Part shown: positions 29,606 through 39,891 of the stretch, in pieces
Layout of the letters: every line of letters begins with the position of its first letter
How positions within the stretch are numbered: position 1 is the first letter of the stretch
Source of the DNA: Rhizobiales bacterium CCH10-E5
Lineage (GTDB): Bacteria; Pseudomonadota; Alphaproteobacteria; Rhizobiales; Beijerinckiaceae
Assembly: GCA_001556125.1 (NCBI GenBank)
Contig: LSIG01000176.1
Coordinates: 1-64,000, forward strand
DNA: 64,000 bases
Reading direction: 5' to 3'
The notes under the pieces: generated by a model
What the model saw: only the letters and a program-made list of their open reading frames with translations
Told to the model about the DNA's origin: nothing
Database searches by the model: none
Translations under genes and position numbers: made by a program

Positions 29606-30637
29606 ATGATGATGAAGACTGTTCTGGCCACGGCCGCCCTCGTGGCGAGCGCCTCCCTGGCGAGCGCCCAGCAGCTCGCCCCGAGCCCGACGCTCGATGC
29701 GATCAAGGCCCGCGGCCATATCGAATGCGGCGTGCATCTCGGCCTGCCCGGCTTCTCCTTCGCCGACGACAAGGGCGAGTGGACCGGCCTCGACGTCGAT
29801 TACTGCAAGGCGCTGGCCGCCGCCGTCCTCGGCGACGCCAAGAAGGTCAAGTTCACGCCGACCTCGGTGCAGCAGCGCTGGCCGATCCTGCAGTCGGGCC
29901 AGGTCGACCTGCTCTCGCGCAACTCGACGATCACCTTCTCGCGCAACGCCTCGCTCGGCCTGAACTTCCAGGGCATCAATTTTTACGAGGGCCAGACCTT
30001 CATCGTCCGCAAGGCGACCAACGCCAAGAGCGCGGCCGATCTCGACGGCGCCTCGATCTGCGTCGCCGCCGGCTCGACCGAGGAGAAGAACGCCTCCGAC
30101 TGGTTCCTGGAGCGCAACCTCAAGGTCACCATCACCAATTTCCAGAAGAACGACGACGCCATCGCCGCCTATGACGCCGGCCGCTGCGACGCCTACACCG
30201 CCGGCGTCGGCGCGCTCGCCGGCCAGCGCGTCAAGCTCAAGGTCCCCGGCGACCACATCATCCTGACCCAGCCGATCTCGAACGATCCGCAGGGCCCCGT
30301 CACCCGCTGGGGCGACGAGCGCTGGCAGCTGATCGTGCGCTGGGTGCTGAACGGCACCATCGCCGCCGAGATGCTGGGCGTCACATCCGCCAATGTCGAC
30401 CAGATGAAGGCGAGCTCGAAGAACTCGGAAGTCCGCCGCCTGCTCGGCGTCGAGGGCAATTTCGGCGCGATGATGGGCCTCTCCAACGACTGGATGTACA
30501 ACGCCATCAAGCAGGTCGGGAATTACGGCGAGAGCTTCGAGCGCACCGTCGGCATGGGCTCGCCGCTGAAGCTCGAGCGCGGCCAGAACCAGCTCTGGAC
30601 CAAGGGCGGCCTGCTCTTCACCCCGCCCTTCCAGTGA
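29606..30637 (+). CDS. aapJ: General L-amino acid ABC transporter, periplasmic binding protein
   Basis: This SBP family 3 protein binds L-amino acids in the periplasm for the AapQM permease. A signal peptide (MMMKTVLATAALVASASLASAQ) covers about 22 residues. The mature chain has GHIECGVHLGLPGFSFADDKGEWTG and KSAADLDGASICVAAGSTEEKN, typical of AapJ. It is about 343 aa, the AapJ length rather than the shorter GlnH type. Three ATGs in a row start at 29606, with GGGGGAGAG upstream. A palindromic repeat follows before aapQ. Confidence 0.93.
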   Translation: MMMKTVLATAALVASASLASAQQLAPSPTLDAIKARGHIECGVHLGLPGFSFADDKGEWTGLDVDYCKALAAAVLGDAKKVKFTPTSVQQRWPILQSGQVDLLSRNSTITFSRNASLGLNFQGINFYEGQTFIVRKATNAKSAADLDGASICVAAGSTEEKNASDWFLERNLKVTITNFQKNDDAIAAYDAGRCDAYTAGVGALAGQRVKLKVPGDHIILTQPISNDPQGPVTRWGDERWQLIVRWVLNGTIAAEMLGVTSANVDQMKASSKNSEVRRLLGVEGNFGAMMGLSNDWMYNAIKQVGNYGESFERTVGMGSPLKLERGQNQLWTKGGLLFTPPFQ

Positions 30638-30646
30638 GAGCCTCTC

Positions 30647-30738
30647 GTCATGGTCGGGCTTGACCCGACCATCTCGGAAACCAGCCTCCGCGTCATGAGC
30701 TTCTCGGGTCGCAGCGACGCTGCGCCCGAGAATGACGC
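30647..30738 (+). repeat. Palindromic intergenic repeat between aapJ and aapQ
   Basis: Two hairpins. The first is ATGGTCGGG-CTTGA-CCCGACCAT (30650-30672, 9-bp perfect stem). The second is TTCTCGGG (30701-30708) paired with CCCGAGAA (30725-30732), enclosing an inner GCAGCG-A-CGCTGC stem and flanked by GCGTCAT/ATGACGC. The same family appears at 58.3-58.5 kb and 60.05-60.13 kb. In this position it could stabilise aapJ mRNA relative to aapQM. Confidence 0.8.
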
Positions 30739-30762
30739 CCAACGATCCCTTGGCGCCGCTTC

Positions 30763-31926
30763 TTGACCAGAGCCCTCGCCCTCCTCAACGACAAGCGCGT
30801 GCGCGACGTGGTCTATCAGGCCGCGCTGCTGCTCGGGCTCGCGGCCCTGACCGTGTTCTTCGTGCGCAACGCCTCGGAGAACATGGTCAAGGCCGGCATC
30901 GCCTCGGGCTTCGACTTCCTCTGGCGCAATGCCGGCATCGACGTGCCCTTCGTGCTGACGGGCTACACCCGCTCCAGCACCGTGCTCGACCTGTTCTGGG
31001 CCGGCGTCGCCAACACCATGCTGGTGACGATCGTCGCCATCGTGCTCGCAACCCTGCTCGGCTTCCTCGTCGGCATCGCGCGGCTGTCCTCGCACTGGCT
31101 GCTATCGACCCTCGCCGGCGCCTATATCGAGTTCGTCCGCAACATCCCGCTGCTGTTCTTCGTGCTGTTCTGGTATTTCGGCGTCATCGCCGCCCTGCCG
31201 GCCCCGCGCGACAGCGTCAGCGTCTTCGGCGTCGCCTTCCTCAACAACCGCGGCCTCACCATCCCGCTCCCTGAGGCGCCCGCCGTGTTCCGCTGGGCGG
31301 TCGCGGCGGTCCTTCTGTCCTGGATCGCCCAGGCGCTGGTCGCCGCCTGGGCCCGTCGCCGCAAGGAGCGCACGGGACAGGACGCGCCGGTTCTGGCGGT
31401 CGGTGTCGGGCTTGTGCTGCTTCTGCCGGCGCTCGCCGTGACCTGGGCGAGCCTGGCGACGGGCTGGGACGTGCCCGTGCTGCGCGGCTTCAACTACCGG
31501 GGCGGCTTCGTCGTGATCCCCGAATTCGTCGCCCTGCTGGCGGCGCTCGTCACCTATACGGCGGGCTTCATCGCGGAGATCGTGCGCGGCGGCATTCAGG
31601 CCGTGCCTCACGGGCAGACCGAGGCCGCGGCCGCGCTCGGCCTGCGTCCGGGTCGCATCCTGCGCCTCGTCGTCATTCCGCAGGCGCTGCGGGTGATGAT
31701 CCCGCCGCTGACCAACCAATATCTCAACGTGCTGAAGAACTCGTCCTTCGGTGCAGCCATCGCCTATCCCGACGTGGTCAGCCTGTTCATGGGCTCGGCG
31801 CTCAACAACACCGGCCAGGCGATCGAGATCATCGCGATGACGCTCGCCGTCTATCTCGTCATCGGGCTCGCCGTCTCGGCCTTCATGAACTGGTACAACG
31901 CCCGCATCGCCCTGGTGACGCGATGA
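30763..31926 (+). CDS. aapQ: General L-amino acid ABC transporter permease AapQ
   Basis: This is an inner-membrane permease subunit (His/Glu/Gln/Arg family) of 387 aa. The block VYQAALLLGLAALTVFFVRNASENMVKAGIASG (in parts), EFVRNIPLLFFVLFWYF and the EAA-like loop QTEAAAALGLRPGRILRLVVIPQALR are characteristic. There is no ATG in frame near the start. The assigned TTG at 30763 lacks a clear ribosome site, so the start is uncertain. Its TGA overlaps the aapM ATG. Confidence 0.9.
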   Translation: MTRALALLNDKRVRDVVYQAALLLGLAALTVFFVRNASENMVKAGIASGFDFLWRNAGIDVPFVLTGYTRSSTVLDLFWAGVANTMLVTIVAIVLATLLGFLVGIARLSSHWLLSTLAGAYIEFVRNIPLLFFVLFWYFGVIAALPAPRDSVSVFGVAFLNNRGLTIPLPEAPAVFRWAVAAVLLSWIAQALVAAWARRRKERTGQDAPVLAVGVGLVLLLPALAVTWASLATGWDVPVLRGFNYRGGFVVIPEFVALLAALVTYTAGFIAEIVRGGIQAVPHGQTEAAAALGLRPGRILRLVVIPQALRVMIPPLTNQYLNVLKNSSFGAAIAYPDVVSLFMGSALNNTGQAIEIIAMTLAVYLVIGLAVSAFMNWYNARIALVTR

Positions 31927-32972
31927 GCGCGGCCTCCGTCTCCCTCTGGCGCCGGCGCCTGTTCGGCACGCCCGCCACGGCGGTCGTCACCCTGCTGCTG
32001 GCGGCGGCCATCGCCTGGCTGGCGATCCCGATCATCCGCTGGGCGCTGATCGATGCGAGCTGGAGCGGCACGACGCGCGCCGACTGCGCGGCCGGCGGCG
32101 CCTGCTGGGTCTTCGTCAAGGCCCGCTTCGGCCAGTTCATGTACGGGCTCTACCCGCAGGGCGAGCGCTGGCGCGCCGATCTCGCCGGCATCCTCTTCGC
32201 GCTCGCCACCGCCGCCATCGTCCTCGCGCCGCCATGGCTGCGGCTGAAGACGGCGATTGCGGCGCTGGTCGTGCTGCCGCCTCTCGGGATCTGGCTTCTC
32301 GCGGGTGGTTTTGGACTGCGGCCGGTCGAGACCCGCGAATGGGGCGGGCTGATGCTGACCCTGTTCATCTCGGTCTATGCCAGCCTGATCGCGATCCCGC
32401 TCGGCATCCTGCTCGCGCTCGGCCGGCAGTCGCAGCTGAAGGTGGTCCGGCTGGTCAGCGTGCTCTTCATCGAGTTCTGGCGCGGCGTGCCGATCATCGC
32501 GGTGATCTTCCTCGCCTCGCTCCTGCTGCCGCTGATCCTGCCCGGCGGCGTCGGCATCGACCGGCTGGCGCGCGCCGTCATCGGTCTCGGCCTCGTCATC
32601 GCCGCCTATATGGCGGAAGCGGTGCGCGGCGGCCTGCAGGCGCTTCCGCCTGGCCAGCGCGAGGCCGCGACCGCGCTCGGCCTGACCTACTGGAAGGCGA
32701 CCGGGCTGATCATCCTGCCCCAGGCGCTGCGCATCTCGCTGCCGGCGATGACCAACGAGTTCATCGCGCTGGTGAAGAACACCACGCTCGTGCTGGTGGT
32801 CTCGATCCTCGACCTGCTCGGAATCGCCCAGGCCTCGCTGGCCGACCCCGCCTGGGTCGGCATGAACATGGAAGCCTATGTCTTCTCGGGCTCGATCTAC
32901 TGGCTGATCTGCTTCGCCCTCTCGCGCTGGAGCCGCCATCTCGAAATGCTGGGCCGGCGCCAGCATCGCTGA
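31923..32972 (+). CDS. aapM: General L-amino acid ABC transporter permease AapM
   Basis: This is the second permease subunit, 349 aa. A variable N-terminal half has four or so hydrophobic segments, then the conserved transport domain with EFWRGVPIIAVIFLASLLLP and the EAA loop QREAATALGLTYWKATGLIILPQALR. ATGA overlap with aapQ. The gene is followed at once by a strong terminator, so no aapP ATPase belongs to this transcript. Rhizobial aap operons normally read aapJQMP. Confidence 0.92.
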   Translation: MSAASVSLWRRRLFGTPATAVVTLLLAAAIAWLAIPIIRWALIDASWSGTTRADCAAGGACWVFVKARFGQFMYGLYPQGERWRADLAGILFALATAAIVLAPPWLRLKTAIAALVVLPPLGIWLLAGGFGLRPVETREWGGLMLTLFISVYASLIAIPLGILLALGRQSQLKVVRLVSVLFIEFWRGVPIIAVIFLASLLLPLILPGGVGIDRLARAVIGLGLVIAAYMAEAVRGGLQALPPGQREAATALGLTYWKATGLIILPQALRISLPAMTNEFIALVKNTTLVLVVSILDLLGIAQASLADPAWVGMNMEAYVFSGSIYWLICFALSRWSRHLEMLGRRQHR

Positions 32973-32990
32973 GGCCGCGTCCACGCAACG

Positions 32991-33018
32991 AAAAAGCCGG
33001 CCTCGCGGCCGGCTTTTC
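32991..33018. terminator. Bidirectional Rho-independent terminator between aapM and gcrA
   Basis: AAAAGCCGGCC (32992-33002), loop TCGC, GGCCGGCTTTT (33007-33017). The A-run and T-run on the two sides let it act for both convergent genes. Confidence 0.9.
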
Positions 33019-33041
33019 TGCATCAGACGAAGGCGCTGCGC

Positions 33042-33599
33042 TCAGGCGCGAACCTTGCTGCGATCGCGGCGGCGGTCTGCCGCCGGCTGATAGGCGATGC
33101 GGGAATGGTAGCTGCAATAGGGCAGGCCGGTCTGCGAGCGGCTGCCGCAAAAGCGGAACTCCGCGGTCGTCGGGTCACCCATCGGCCAGCGGCACATATA
33201 TTCGCGCAGATCCATGATGGTGACCCGCTCCGAGAACGGGATCACCACATCCTCCGACGGTGCAGGCTCCGGCTCGGCCTGGGCCTCCGGCTCGGGCGCA
33301 TATTGCGGCGCGAGCGCATTAGCGCCGCGCGTCATCGCGCCCGGATTGGACGACGGGCCGCCCATCGGATGGCTCGGCGAGCGGGTCGGGGCCTTGCGGG
33401 GGGCGGCCGCGCGCGGGGTACTTGCGGCGGCCGGGTTCTTGGCGCGCCCGGAGAGGCCGAGGCGATGGACCTTTCCGATCACGGCGTTGCGGGTCACGCT
33501 GCCGAGCTCGGCGGCGATCTGGCTGGCGCTGAGCCCGTCGCTCCAGAGCTTCTTCAAAAGCTCGACGCGCTCTTCCGTCCATGCTCCGGCTTCGTTCAT
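33042..33599 (-). CDS. gcrA: GcrA cell-cycle regulator
   Basis: This alphaproteobacterial transcription factor binds sigma-70 and promoters carrying methylated GANTC (CcrM sites). The N-terminal HTH is WTEERVELLKKLWSDGLSASQIAAELG followed by TRNAVIGKVHRLGL (residues 7-47). A Pro/Ala-rich linker spans about 50-115, and the C-terminal sigma-interaction domain has CRWPMGDPTTAEFRFCG and YCSYHSRIAYQP. It is 185 aa. ATG at 33599; a longer in-frame reading upstream is not GcrA-like. Its upstream region is rich in GANTC sites. Confidence 0.95.
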   Translation of the reverse strand: MNEAGAWTEERVELLKKLWSDGLSASQIAAELGSVTRNAVIGKVHRLGLSGRAKNPAAASTPRAAAPRKAPTRSPSHPMGGPSSNPGAMTRGANALAPQYAPEPEAQAEPEPAPSEDVVIPFSERVTIMDLREYMCRWPMGDPTTAEFRFCGSRSQTGLPYCSYHSRIAYQPAADRRRDRSKVRA

Positions 33600-34161
33600 C
33601 GGCTCACCTGTCATCTCGGCCGGCCCCTGGCGGAGCCGTCCTATGGGCGGATCGTGGCGGAATCCGATATCCCCGGCGCCCGTCGAAGACGGGAGCCGTG
33701 ACAGTCGAAACTGACGGATACTGGGGTCGCCGCACGAAATGTCGTATCTGACGAAGCCGACCCTACAAGATGCCCTGACTCGGCGACAAGAGTCGGCGAA
33801 TCGGAAATCGCTTTTTCCCCAGTCGATTCGACGATCCGCCCGAAACCGAATCCTTTCGGCAACACTGCCTCCCGGCAGCGGAATCTGGGCCGGGCCGCTG
33901 CGGAATTGACAGAGGCGGCGCCCTTTAGCATAGTTCGGCAACGACGCCGCCGCCCTCTCGGGCGGCGCTTATGTTTTGCGGATCAGGGCTTTGCAGCGAT
34001 GCGGATGACGGCGCGACGAGAAACCGGACTCTGGCTGCGACGATAACGTCGTCGCCGGGTCGCGTTCGGCTGCCACCCTTTTGGCGCCGTCTCGCCCGGA
34101 CCACCGTTTTCAGTCCGGCGCCATTCCGTTTTCACCATCGCCGTCGCGAGGATCGCATCCC
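33600..34161. promoter_or_regulatory. GANTC-rich intergenic region between gcrA and argD
   Basis: About 560 bp upstream of both divergent genes. GANTC (CcrM methylation) sites start at 33660, 33777, 33790, 33798, 33825, 33848, 33881 and 34027: eight in 372 bp, six of them within 109 bp. At about 70% GC roughly one would be expected. This suggests control by CcrM methylation, perhaps GcrA autoregulation. No credible gene lies here. Confidence 0.7.
33906..33934 (+). promoter_or_regulatory. Candidate sigma-70 promoter toward argD
   Basis: TTGACA (33906-33911), 17-nt spacer, CATAGT (33929-33934). The -35 is perfect and the -10 matches 4 of 6. It would give argD a leader of about 220 nt. It sits just downstream of the GANTC cluster. 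Confidence 0.5.
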
Positions 34162-35388
34162 ATGGCCTCTGCCCCCGTTTCCGCTTCCGCCGCTCCCTCC
34201 GTCCTGCTGCCGACCTATGCGCGCGCGCCCGTCGCCTTCGAGCGGGGCGAAGGTCCCTGGTCGATCACCGCCGACGGCACCCGCTATCTCGATTTCGGCG
34301 CGGGCATCGCGGTCAATGCGCTCGGCCACGCCCATCCGCATCTGGTCGAGGCCCTGACGACCCAAGCCGGGAAGATCTGGCACACCTCCAACCTCTACAC
34401 GATGCCGGAGGGCGAGAAGCTGGCGCGGCGCCTCTGCGAGGCGACCTTCGCGCAGCGCGTCTTCTTCGCCAATTCGGGGGCCGAGGCCAATGAGGCCGCC
34501 ATCAAGATGGCGCGGAAATACCATGCCGCGAAGGGCCATCCCGAGCGCTACCGCATCATCACCTTCGAGGGCGCCTTCCACGGCCGCACGCTGGCGACGA
34601 TCGCGGCCGGCGGCCAGCAGAAATACATCGAAGGCTTCGGGCCCAAGGTCGACGGCTTCGACCAGGTCGCGTTCGGCGACCATGCGGCGCTCGAGGCCGC
34701 GATCACCGATGAGACGGCCGCGATCATGATCGAGCCGATCCAGGGCGAGGGCGGTCTGCGCTCGGTGCCGCCGCAATGCCTGCGCGGCCTGCGCACGCTC
34801 TGCGACGAGCGCGGGCTGCTGCTGATCTTCGACGAGATCCAGACCGGCGTCGGCCGGACCGGCAAGTTCTTCGCCCATGAGCTCTCGGGCGTCACGCCCG
34901 ACATCATGTCGATCGCCAAGGGCATCGGTGGCGGCTTTCCGATGGGCGCCTGCCTCGCCACGGAAGAGGCTGCCTCTGGCATGACGCTGGGCACGCATGG
35001 CACGACCTTCGGCGGCAACCCGCTCGCCATGGCGGTCGGCAATGCGGTGCTGGACGTCGTGCTGGCGCCGGGCTTCATTGAGAAGGTCGGGCAGATCGCG
35101 CTGCGTCTGAAGCAGTCGCTGGCCGAGCTCAAGGACAGGCATCCGCAGGTCATCGCCGAAATCCGCGGCGAGGGCCTGATGCTCGGCCTGAAGCTGCACA
35201 CGCCGAACACCGATTTCGTCACCGAGGCCCGCGCCGCCGGCCTTCTCGTCGTCGGCGCCGGCGACAATGTCGTGCGCCTGCTGCCGCCGCTGATCATCGG
35301 CGAGGCCGATGTCACTGAGGCCGTCGCGCGTCTCGACCGCGCCGCGAGCGCCGTCGAAGCCTCGCTGAAGCGGCCCGCGGCTGAATAG
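34162..35388 (+). CDS. argD: Acetylornithine aminotransferase
   Basis: This PLP aminotransferase of arginine synthesis converts N-acetylglutamate semialdehyde to N-acetylornithine (408 aa). Characteristic blocks are [61 protein letters not shown] and the PLP Lys in [14 protein letters not shown]. The ATG at 34162 is chosen because the product then begins with a short Ser/Ala-rich stretch before [18 protein letters not shown]. First gene of argD-argF-hslO-HAD. Confidence 0.95.
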   Translation: MASAPVSASAAPSVLLPTYARAPVAFERGEGPWSITADGTRYLDFGAGIAVNALGHAHPHLVEALTTQAGKIWHTSNLYTMPEGEKLARRLCEATFAQRVFFANSGAEANEAAIKMARKYHAAKGHPERYRIITFEGAFHGRTLATIAAGGQQKYIEGFGPKVDGFDQVAFGDHAALEAAITDETAAIMIEPIQGEGGLRSVPPQCLRGLRTLCDERGLLLIFDEIQTGVGRTGKFFAHELSGVTPDIMSIAKGIGGGFPMGACLATEEAASGMTLGTHGTTFGGNPLAMAVGNAVLDVVLAPGFIEKVGQIALRLKQSLAELKDRHPQVIAEIRGEGLMLGLKLHTPNTDFVTEARAAGLLVVGAGDNVVRLLPPLIIGEADVTEAVARLDRAASAVEASLKRPAAE

Positions 35389-35438
35389 AGCCGGCCCGCT
35401 CCGGCCCCGCCCCCATCAGGCAAGCGAAGGATGCGCCC

Positions 35439-36358
<920 letters not shown>

Positions 36359-36359
<1 letters not shown>

Positions 36360-37366
36360 TGGACGGCACTGACAGCGGCGCGGAGGTCTCGGCGCTGGAC
36401 GATCGCGTCGTCCCCTTCACCGTGCCCGATCTCGACGTGCGCGGCCGTGTCGTGCGGCTCGGCAGCTCGATCGACACCATCCTCGCGCGGCACGGCTATC
36501 CCGACGCCGTGGCGCGCGTCCTCGGCGAGGCGGCGGCTCTGACCGTCCTGCTCGGCACGGCGCTGAAGTTCGAGGGCCGTTTCCAGCTCCAGACCAAGAG
36601 CGATGGGCCGATCTCGATGCTCGTCGTCGATTTCAACGCGCCGGATGTCTACCGCGCCGTCGCCCATTTCGATGCGGAGCGGCTGGCGGAGGCCGAGGCC
36701 GCGGGCCGGCTCTCGACGGGCGATCTGCTCGGCGAGGGCCACCTCGCCATGACGGTCGACCAGGGTTCCGTCGCCACGCGCTATCAGGGCCTCGTGGCGC
36801 TGACGCGCCAGAGCCTGGAAGAGGCGGCGCATCAGTATTTCCGCCAGTCCGAGCAGATTCCAAGCCGGGTACGCCTCGGCGTCGGTTCGATCGTCACCGG
36901 GGAAGGCCGGCAATGGCGCGCCGGCGGGCTGCTCGTCCAGTTCATGCCGCATTCCATCGACCGGCTGCGGGCCGCCGACATTCATCCCGGCGACGCGCCG
37001 CAGGGCCACGAGATCCTTGCCTCTTCGGATCCGGACGGCATCGATGACGACGCCTGGACGGAAGCGCGCTCGCTCGTCGAGACGATCGAGGATCACGAGC
37101 TGCTCGATCCGCTGCTCGAGAGCGAGCGGCTGCTCTACCGCCTCTTCCACGAGCGCGGCGCCCGCGTCTTCGAGCCGGTGCTGGTCCGCGAGGAGTGCCG
37201 CTGCTCGCGCGAGCGTGTGCTCGGCATGCTCCGCGGGTTCTCGCCGGAGGATCGCAAGGCGATGGTCGCCGATGACGGGCAGCTCGCCGTGACCTGCGAA
37301 TTCTGCTCGCGGCGTTATGTCTTTACACCCGGCGAGGTCGAGGACGGCATGTCCGCCGAAGCCTGA
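36359..37366 (+). CDS. hslO: Redox-regulated chaperone Hsp33
   Basis: This is a cytoplasmic holdase activated by oxidation. It is 335 aa with the N-terminal Hsp33 fold and the C-terminal zinc switch CRC...CEFC (C-x-C then C-x2-C, spaced about 27 residues). ATG 36359 overlaps the argF stop (TGATG), which implies coupled translation; argF-hslO order is common in rhizobia. No heat-shock promoter was seen at this position. Confidence 0.95.
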
Positions 37367-37391
37367 TCGACGGCCGAAGGGAGCGGGATCG

Positions 37392-38111
37392 ATGACGCGC
37401 CCCATCACCACGATCGGCTTCGACGCCGACGACACCCTTTGGCAGAACGAGCGCTTCTTCCGCCTGACCGAGGGGCGCTTCGTCGCTTTGCTTGGTGCCC
37501 ATGGCGCTGCGGCCGAAATCTCCGGGCGGCTGCTCGGGGCCGAGCGCCGCAACCTCGCCTTCTACGGTTTCGGCATTAAGGGCTTCGTGCTCTCGATGAT
37601 CGAGACCGCGATCGAGATCACCGACGGCACCGTGCCGGCTTCCGTCATCGGCGAGATCCTCGCCGCCGGCCGCGAGATGGCGGCCCATCCGGTCGAGACC
37701 CTGCCGCAGGCGCGCGAGACGCTGGAGCGGCTCGCTTCTACGCATCGCCTTGTCCTGATCACCAAGGGCGATCTCTTCGACCAGGAGCGCAAGCTGGCGC
37801 AGTCCGGCCTCGGCGAGCTGTTCCACGGGGTCGAGATCGTCAGCGACAAGACGCCGGAGGTCTATCGCCGCATCTTCGAGCGGCATGGCGACGGCCCGCA
37901 GCGCGCGATGATGGTCGGCAATTCGCTGAAATCGGACGTTCTGCCGGCGCTTGCCGCCGGCTCCTGGGCCGTCCACATCCCGCACGAGCTGACCTGGGCG
38001 CTGGAGCATGCCGAAGAGCCGGTCGGCGCGCCGCGCTATCGCCGCCTCTCCCGGCTGTCGGCGCTCGACGAACTGGTCGGGCTGATCGAGGCGGAGGCGG
38101 CGGCTGGATAG
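37392..38111 (+). CDS. HAD-superfamily hydrolase
   Basis: This is a phosphatase-type HAD protein of 239 aa. Motif I is FDADDTLWQ (Asp11 nucleophile, Asp13), motif II is LVLITKGD, and motif III/IV is DKTPEVY then MMVGNSLKSDVLPAL. An all-helical cap lies between motifs I and II. The substrate is unknown. ATG at 37392 with GGGAG upstream, 25 bp after hslO, probably the same operon. Confidence 0.85.
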   Translation: MTRPITTIGFDADDTLWQNERFFRLTEGRFVALLGAHGAAAEISGRLLGAERRNLAFYGFGIKGFVLSMIETAIEITDGTVPASVIGEILAAGREMAAHPVETLPQARETLERLASTHRLVLITKGDLFDQERKLAQSGLGELFHGVEIVSDKTPEVYRRIFERHGDGPQRAMMVGNSLKSDVLPALAAGSWAVHIPHELTWALEHAEEPVGAPRYRRLSRLSALDELVGLIEAEAAAG

Positions 38112-38128
38112 GTCGCCGCCGCGCGGGC

Positions 38129-39304
38129 CTATCTCCGGCACTCCGCCATCAGCTTGCGCATGAAGGCCTCACCCGCGGCGAACTGCTCCAGCGTGATGTA
38201 CTCGTCCGGCTGATGCGCCTGGTCGATCGAGCCCGGCCCGCAGACGATCGTCGGCAGCCCCGCGCGCTGGAAATGCCCGGCCTCCGTCGCATAGGCGACC
38301 GCGATGGTCCGGTTGCGGCCGGCGAGCCGCATCACCAGCGTCTCGGCCTCCGAGCCCGGATCGGGCGCCAGCCCCGGCACATCCGAGCTCATGACGGTCT
38401 CGATTGTCGCCGAGGGCGCGGACTTGCGCATGCGCTCCAGCACCTGCTGCGACAAAGCGGCGAAGCGCGCCGGCACGTCCTCGGGATCGGAGCCCGGCAG
38501 CGTGCGGACCTCCCAGGAGAGGTCGCAGCGATCGGCCAGGATGTTGCGGGCGATGCCGCCATGAAACTTGCCGACATGGACGGTGTCGTAGGGCGGATCG
38601 AAGCGCCCGCTGCCGTCGGGCCTGGCCTCCAGCTCGTCGGCCATCGCCACGAGCCCGGCCGAGAGCCGGATGCCGCCATGAACGGCACTCGCCCCCAGAT
38701 GCGGCTTGGAGGAATGGGCGGCGACGCCGGTGATGGTGGTGAAGAAGGTGCGGATGCCCTTATGCGCGTCGGCGAGCTCGAGCGAGGTCGGCTCGCCGAC
38801 GATGACGGCGCGGGGCTTCGGCAGATCCACGCCCATGCGGGCGATGCCGTCGACGACGCCGAGGCAGGTCACCTCCTCGTCATAGGAGAAGAAGAGGTGG
38901 ATCGGCGTCTTGAGATCCGCCGCCAGGAAATCCGGCACGAGCGCCAGCGCCAGAGCGATGAAACCCTTCATGTCGACCGCGCCGCGGCCATAGGCCTTGC
39001 CATCCTCGATATGCAGCGTGAACGGGTCGCGGCTCCAGGCCTGGCCCTCCACCGGCACCACGTCGGTATGCCCCGAGAGCAGGATGCCGCCCCGGTCCTG
39101 GGGACCGATCGTGGCGAACAGCGCCGCCTTGTCGCCGGTGGCGTTCGGGATGCGGATCGAGGAGACGCCCCAGCCCGCGAGATAGTCCTCGACGAAGGCG
39201 ATCAGCTCCAGATTGGATTTGTGGCTCACCGTATCGAAGGCGACGAGCCGGACGAGCATGTCGAGCGGCGCCAGGCGCTGGCCCGTGGAGGCGGACAGGG
39301 TCAA
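38129..39304 (-). CDS. argE: Acetylornithine deacetylase
   Basis: This M20 metallopeptidase-family enzyme releases acetate from N-acetylornithine (391 aa). Zn-binding blocks are LLSGHTDVVPVEG, GRGAVDMKGF and SYDEEVTCLG, with a late PGSIDQAHQPDE. TTG at 39304 forms a TTGA overlap with the apaG stop and gives a normal N-terminus; ATG 39259 is the alternative. It is convergent with the argD-led operon, so arginine genes flank each other on opposite strands. Confidence 0.9.
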   Translation of the reverse strand: MTLSASTGQRLAPLDMLVRLVAFDTVSHKSNLELIAFVEDYLAGWGVSSIRIPNATGDKAALFATIGPQDRGGILLSGHTDVVPVEGQAWSRDPFTLHIEDGKAYGRGAVDMKGFIALALALVPDFLAADLKTPIHLFFSYDEEVTCLGVVDGIARMGVDLPKPRAVIVGEPTSLELADAHKGIRTFFTTITGVAAHSSKPHLGASAVHGGIRLSAGLVAMADELEARPDGSGRFDPPYDTVHVGKFHGGIARNILADRCDLSWEVRTLPGSDPEDVPARFAALSQQVLERMRKSAPSATIETVMSSDVPGLAPDPGSEAETLVMRLAGRNRTIAVAYATEAGHFQRAGLPTIVCGPGSIDQAHQPDEYITLEQFAAGEAFMRKLMAECRR

Positions 39305-39693
39305 TGGAGGACCTTCTTCACATAAGGGGAATCGAGCGGAAACAACGGCACCTCGACATCGAAGATCGTGCCGTCCTCCGCCAGCATGGCATAGAAGCCG
39401 CGCATCGAGCCGTCCGGCGTCATCAGCGGGCAGCCGGAGGTGTAGCTGTAGCTCTCGCCCGGCCGCAGCACCGGCTGCTGCCCGACGACGCCCTCGCCGC
39501 GCACCTCATGGACCTCGCCCCGGCCGTCGGTGATGAACCAGTGCCGGCTCATCAGCTGCACGGTCTGCGCCGAGAGATTGAGGATCTCGATGGTATAGGC
39601 CCAGAAATAGCGGCCCTGTGCCGGGGAGGATTCGCCCTCCATGAAGCTCGGCACGGCGGTGACCCGCACGCCCTGCGTCTCAGCCTGATACAT
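39301..39693 (-). CDS. apaG: ApaG (Co2+/Mg2+ efflux protein family)
   Basis: This is a 130-aa protein of one fibronectin-III-like ApaG domain. Conserved blocks are YFWAYTIEILNLSAQTVQLMSRHWFITD, GEGVVGQQPVLRPGESYSYTSGCPL and GSMRGFYAML. The exact role is unresolved despite the 'ApaG/CorD' name. ATG 39693; it is followed immediately by argE. Confidence 0.93.
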   Translation of the reverse strand: MYQAETQGVRVTAVPSFMEGESSPAQGRYFWAYTIEILNLSAQTVQLMSRHWFITDGRGEVHEVRGEGVVGQQPVLRPGESYSYTSGCPLMTPDGSMRGFYAMLAEDGTIFDVEVPLFPLDSPYVKKVLH

Positions 39694-39891
39694 CGCGAAC
39701 GGCTCCGTCCCTGATGCGCCCGGCCCGGCGGGCCGCAGACTTGTTAGCGACGCCGGGGCGGAAGGGTCAATGCCGGGGCCGGTCAATCTCGCGTGGACAA
39801 CCCGCTTCCGCGCATCCTCGCGGCGGCGTCCGCGCTTGGCCTTTGCGTCGGGCTTCGCTAGGCGTGACCGATTGTCCTTCCGGGATTTCGC

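Noticed and set aside
30732..31274. Alternative frame starting with an ATG before aapQ
   Set aside because: It does not give AapQ-like protein; the transport domain is in the frame that starts at TTG 30763.
33600..33941. N-terminal extension of gcrA and antisense readings over its promoter
   Set aside because: The extra residues are not GcrA-like and cover the GANTC-rich region, which is more likely regulatory.
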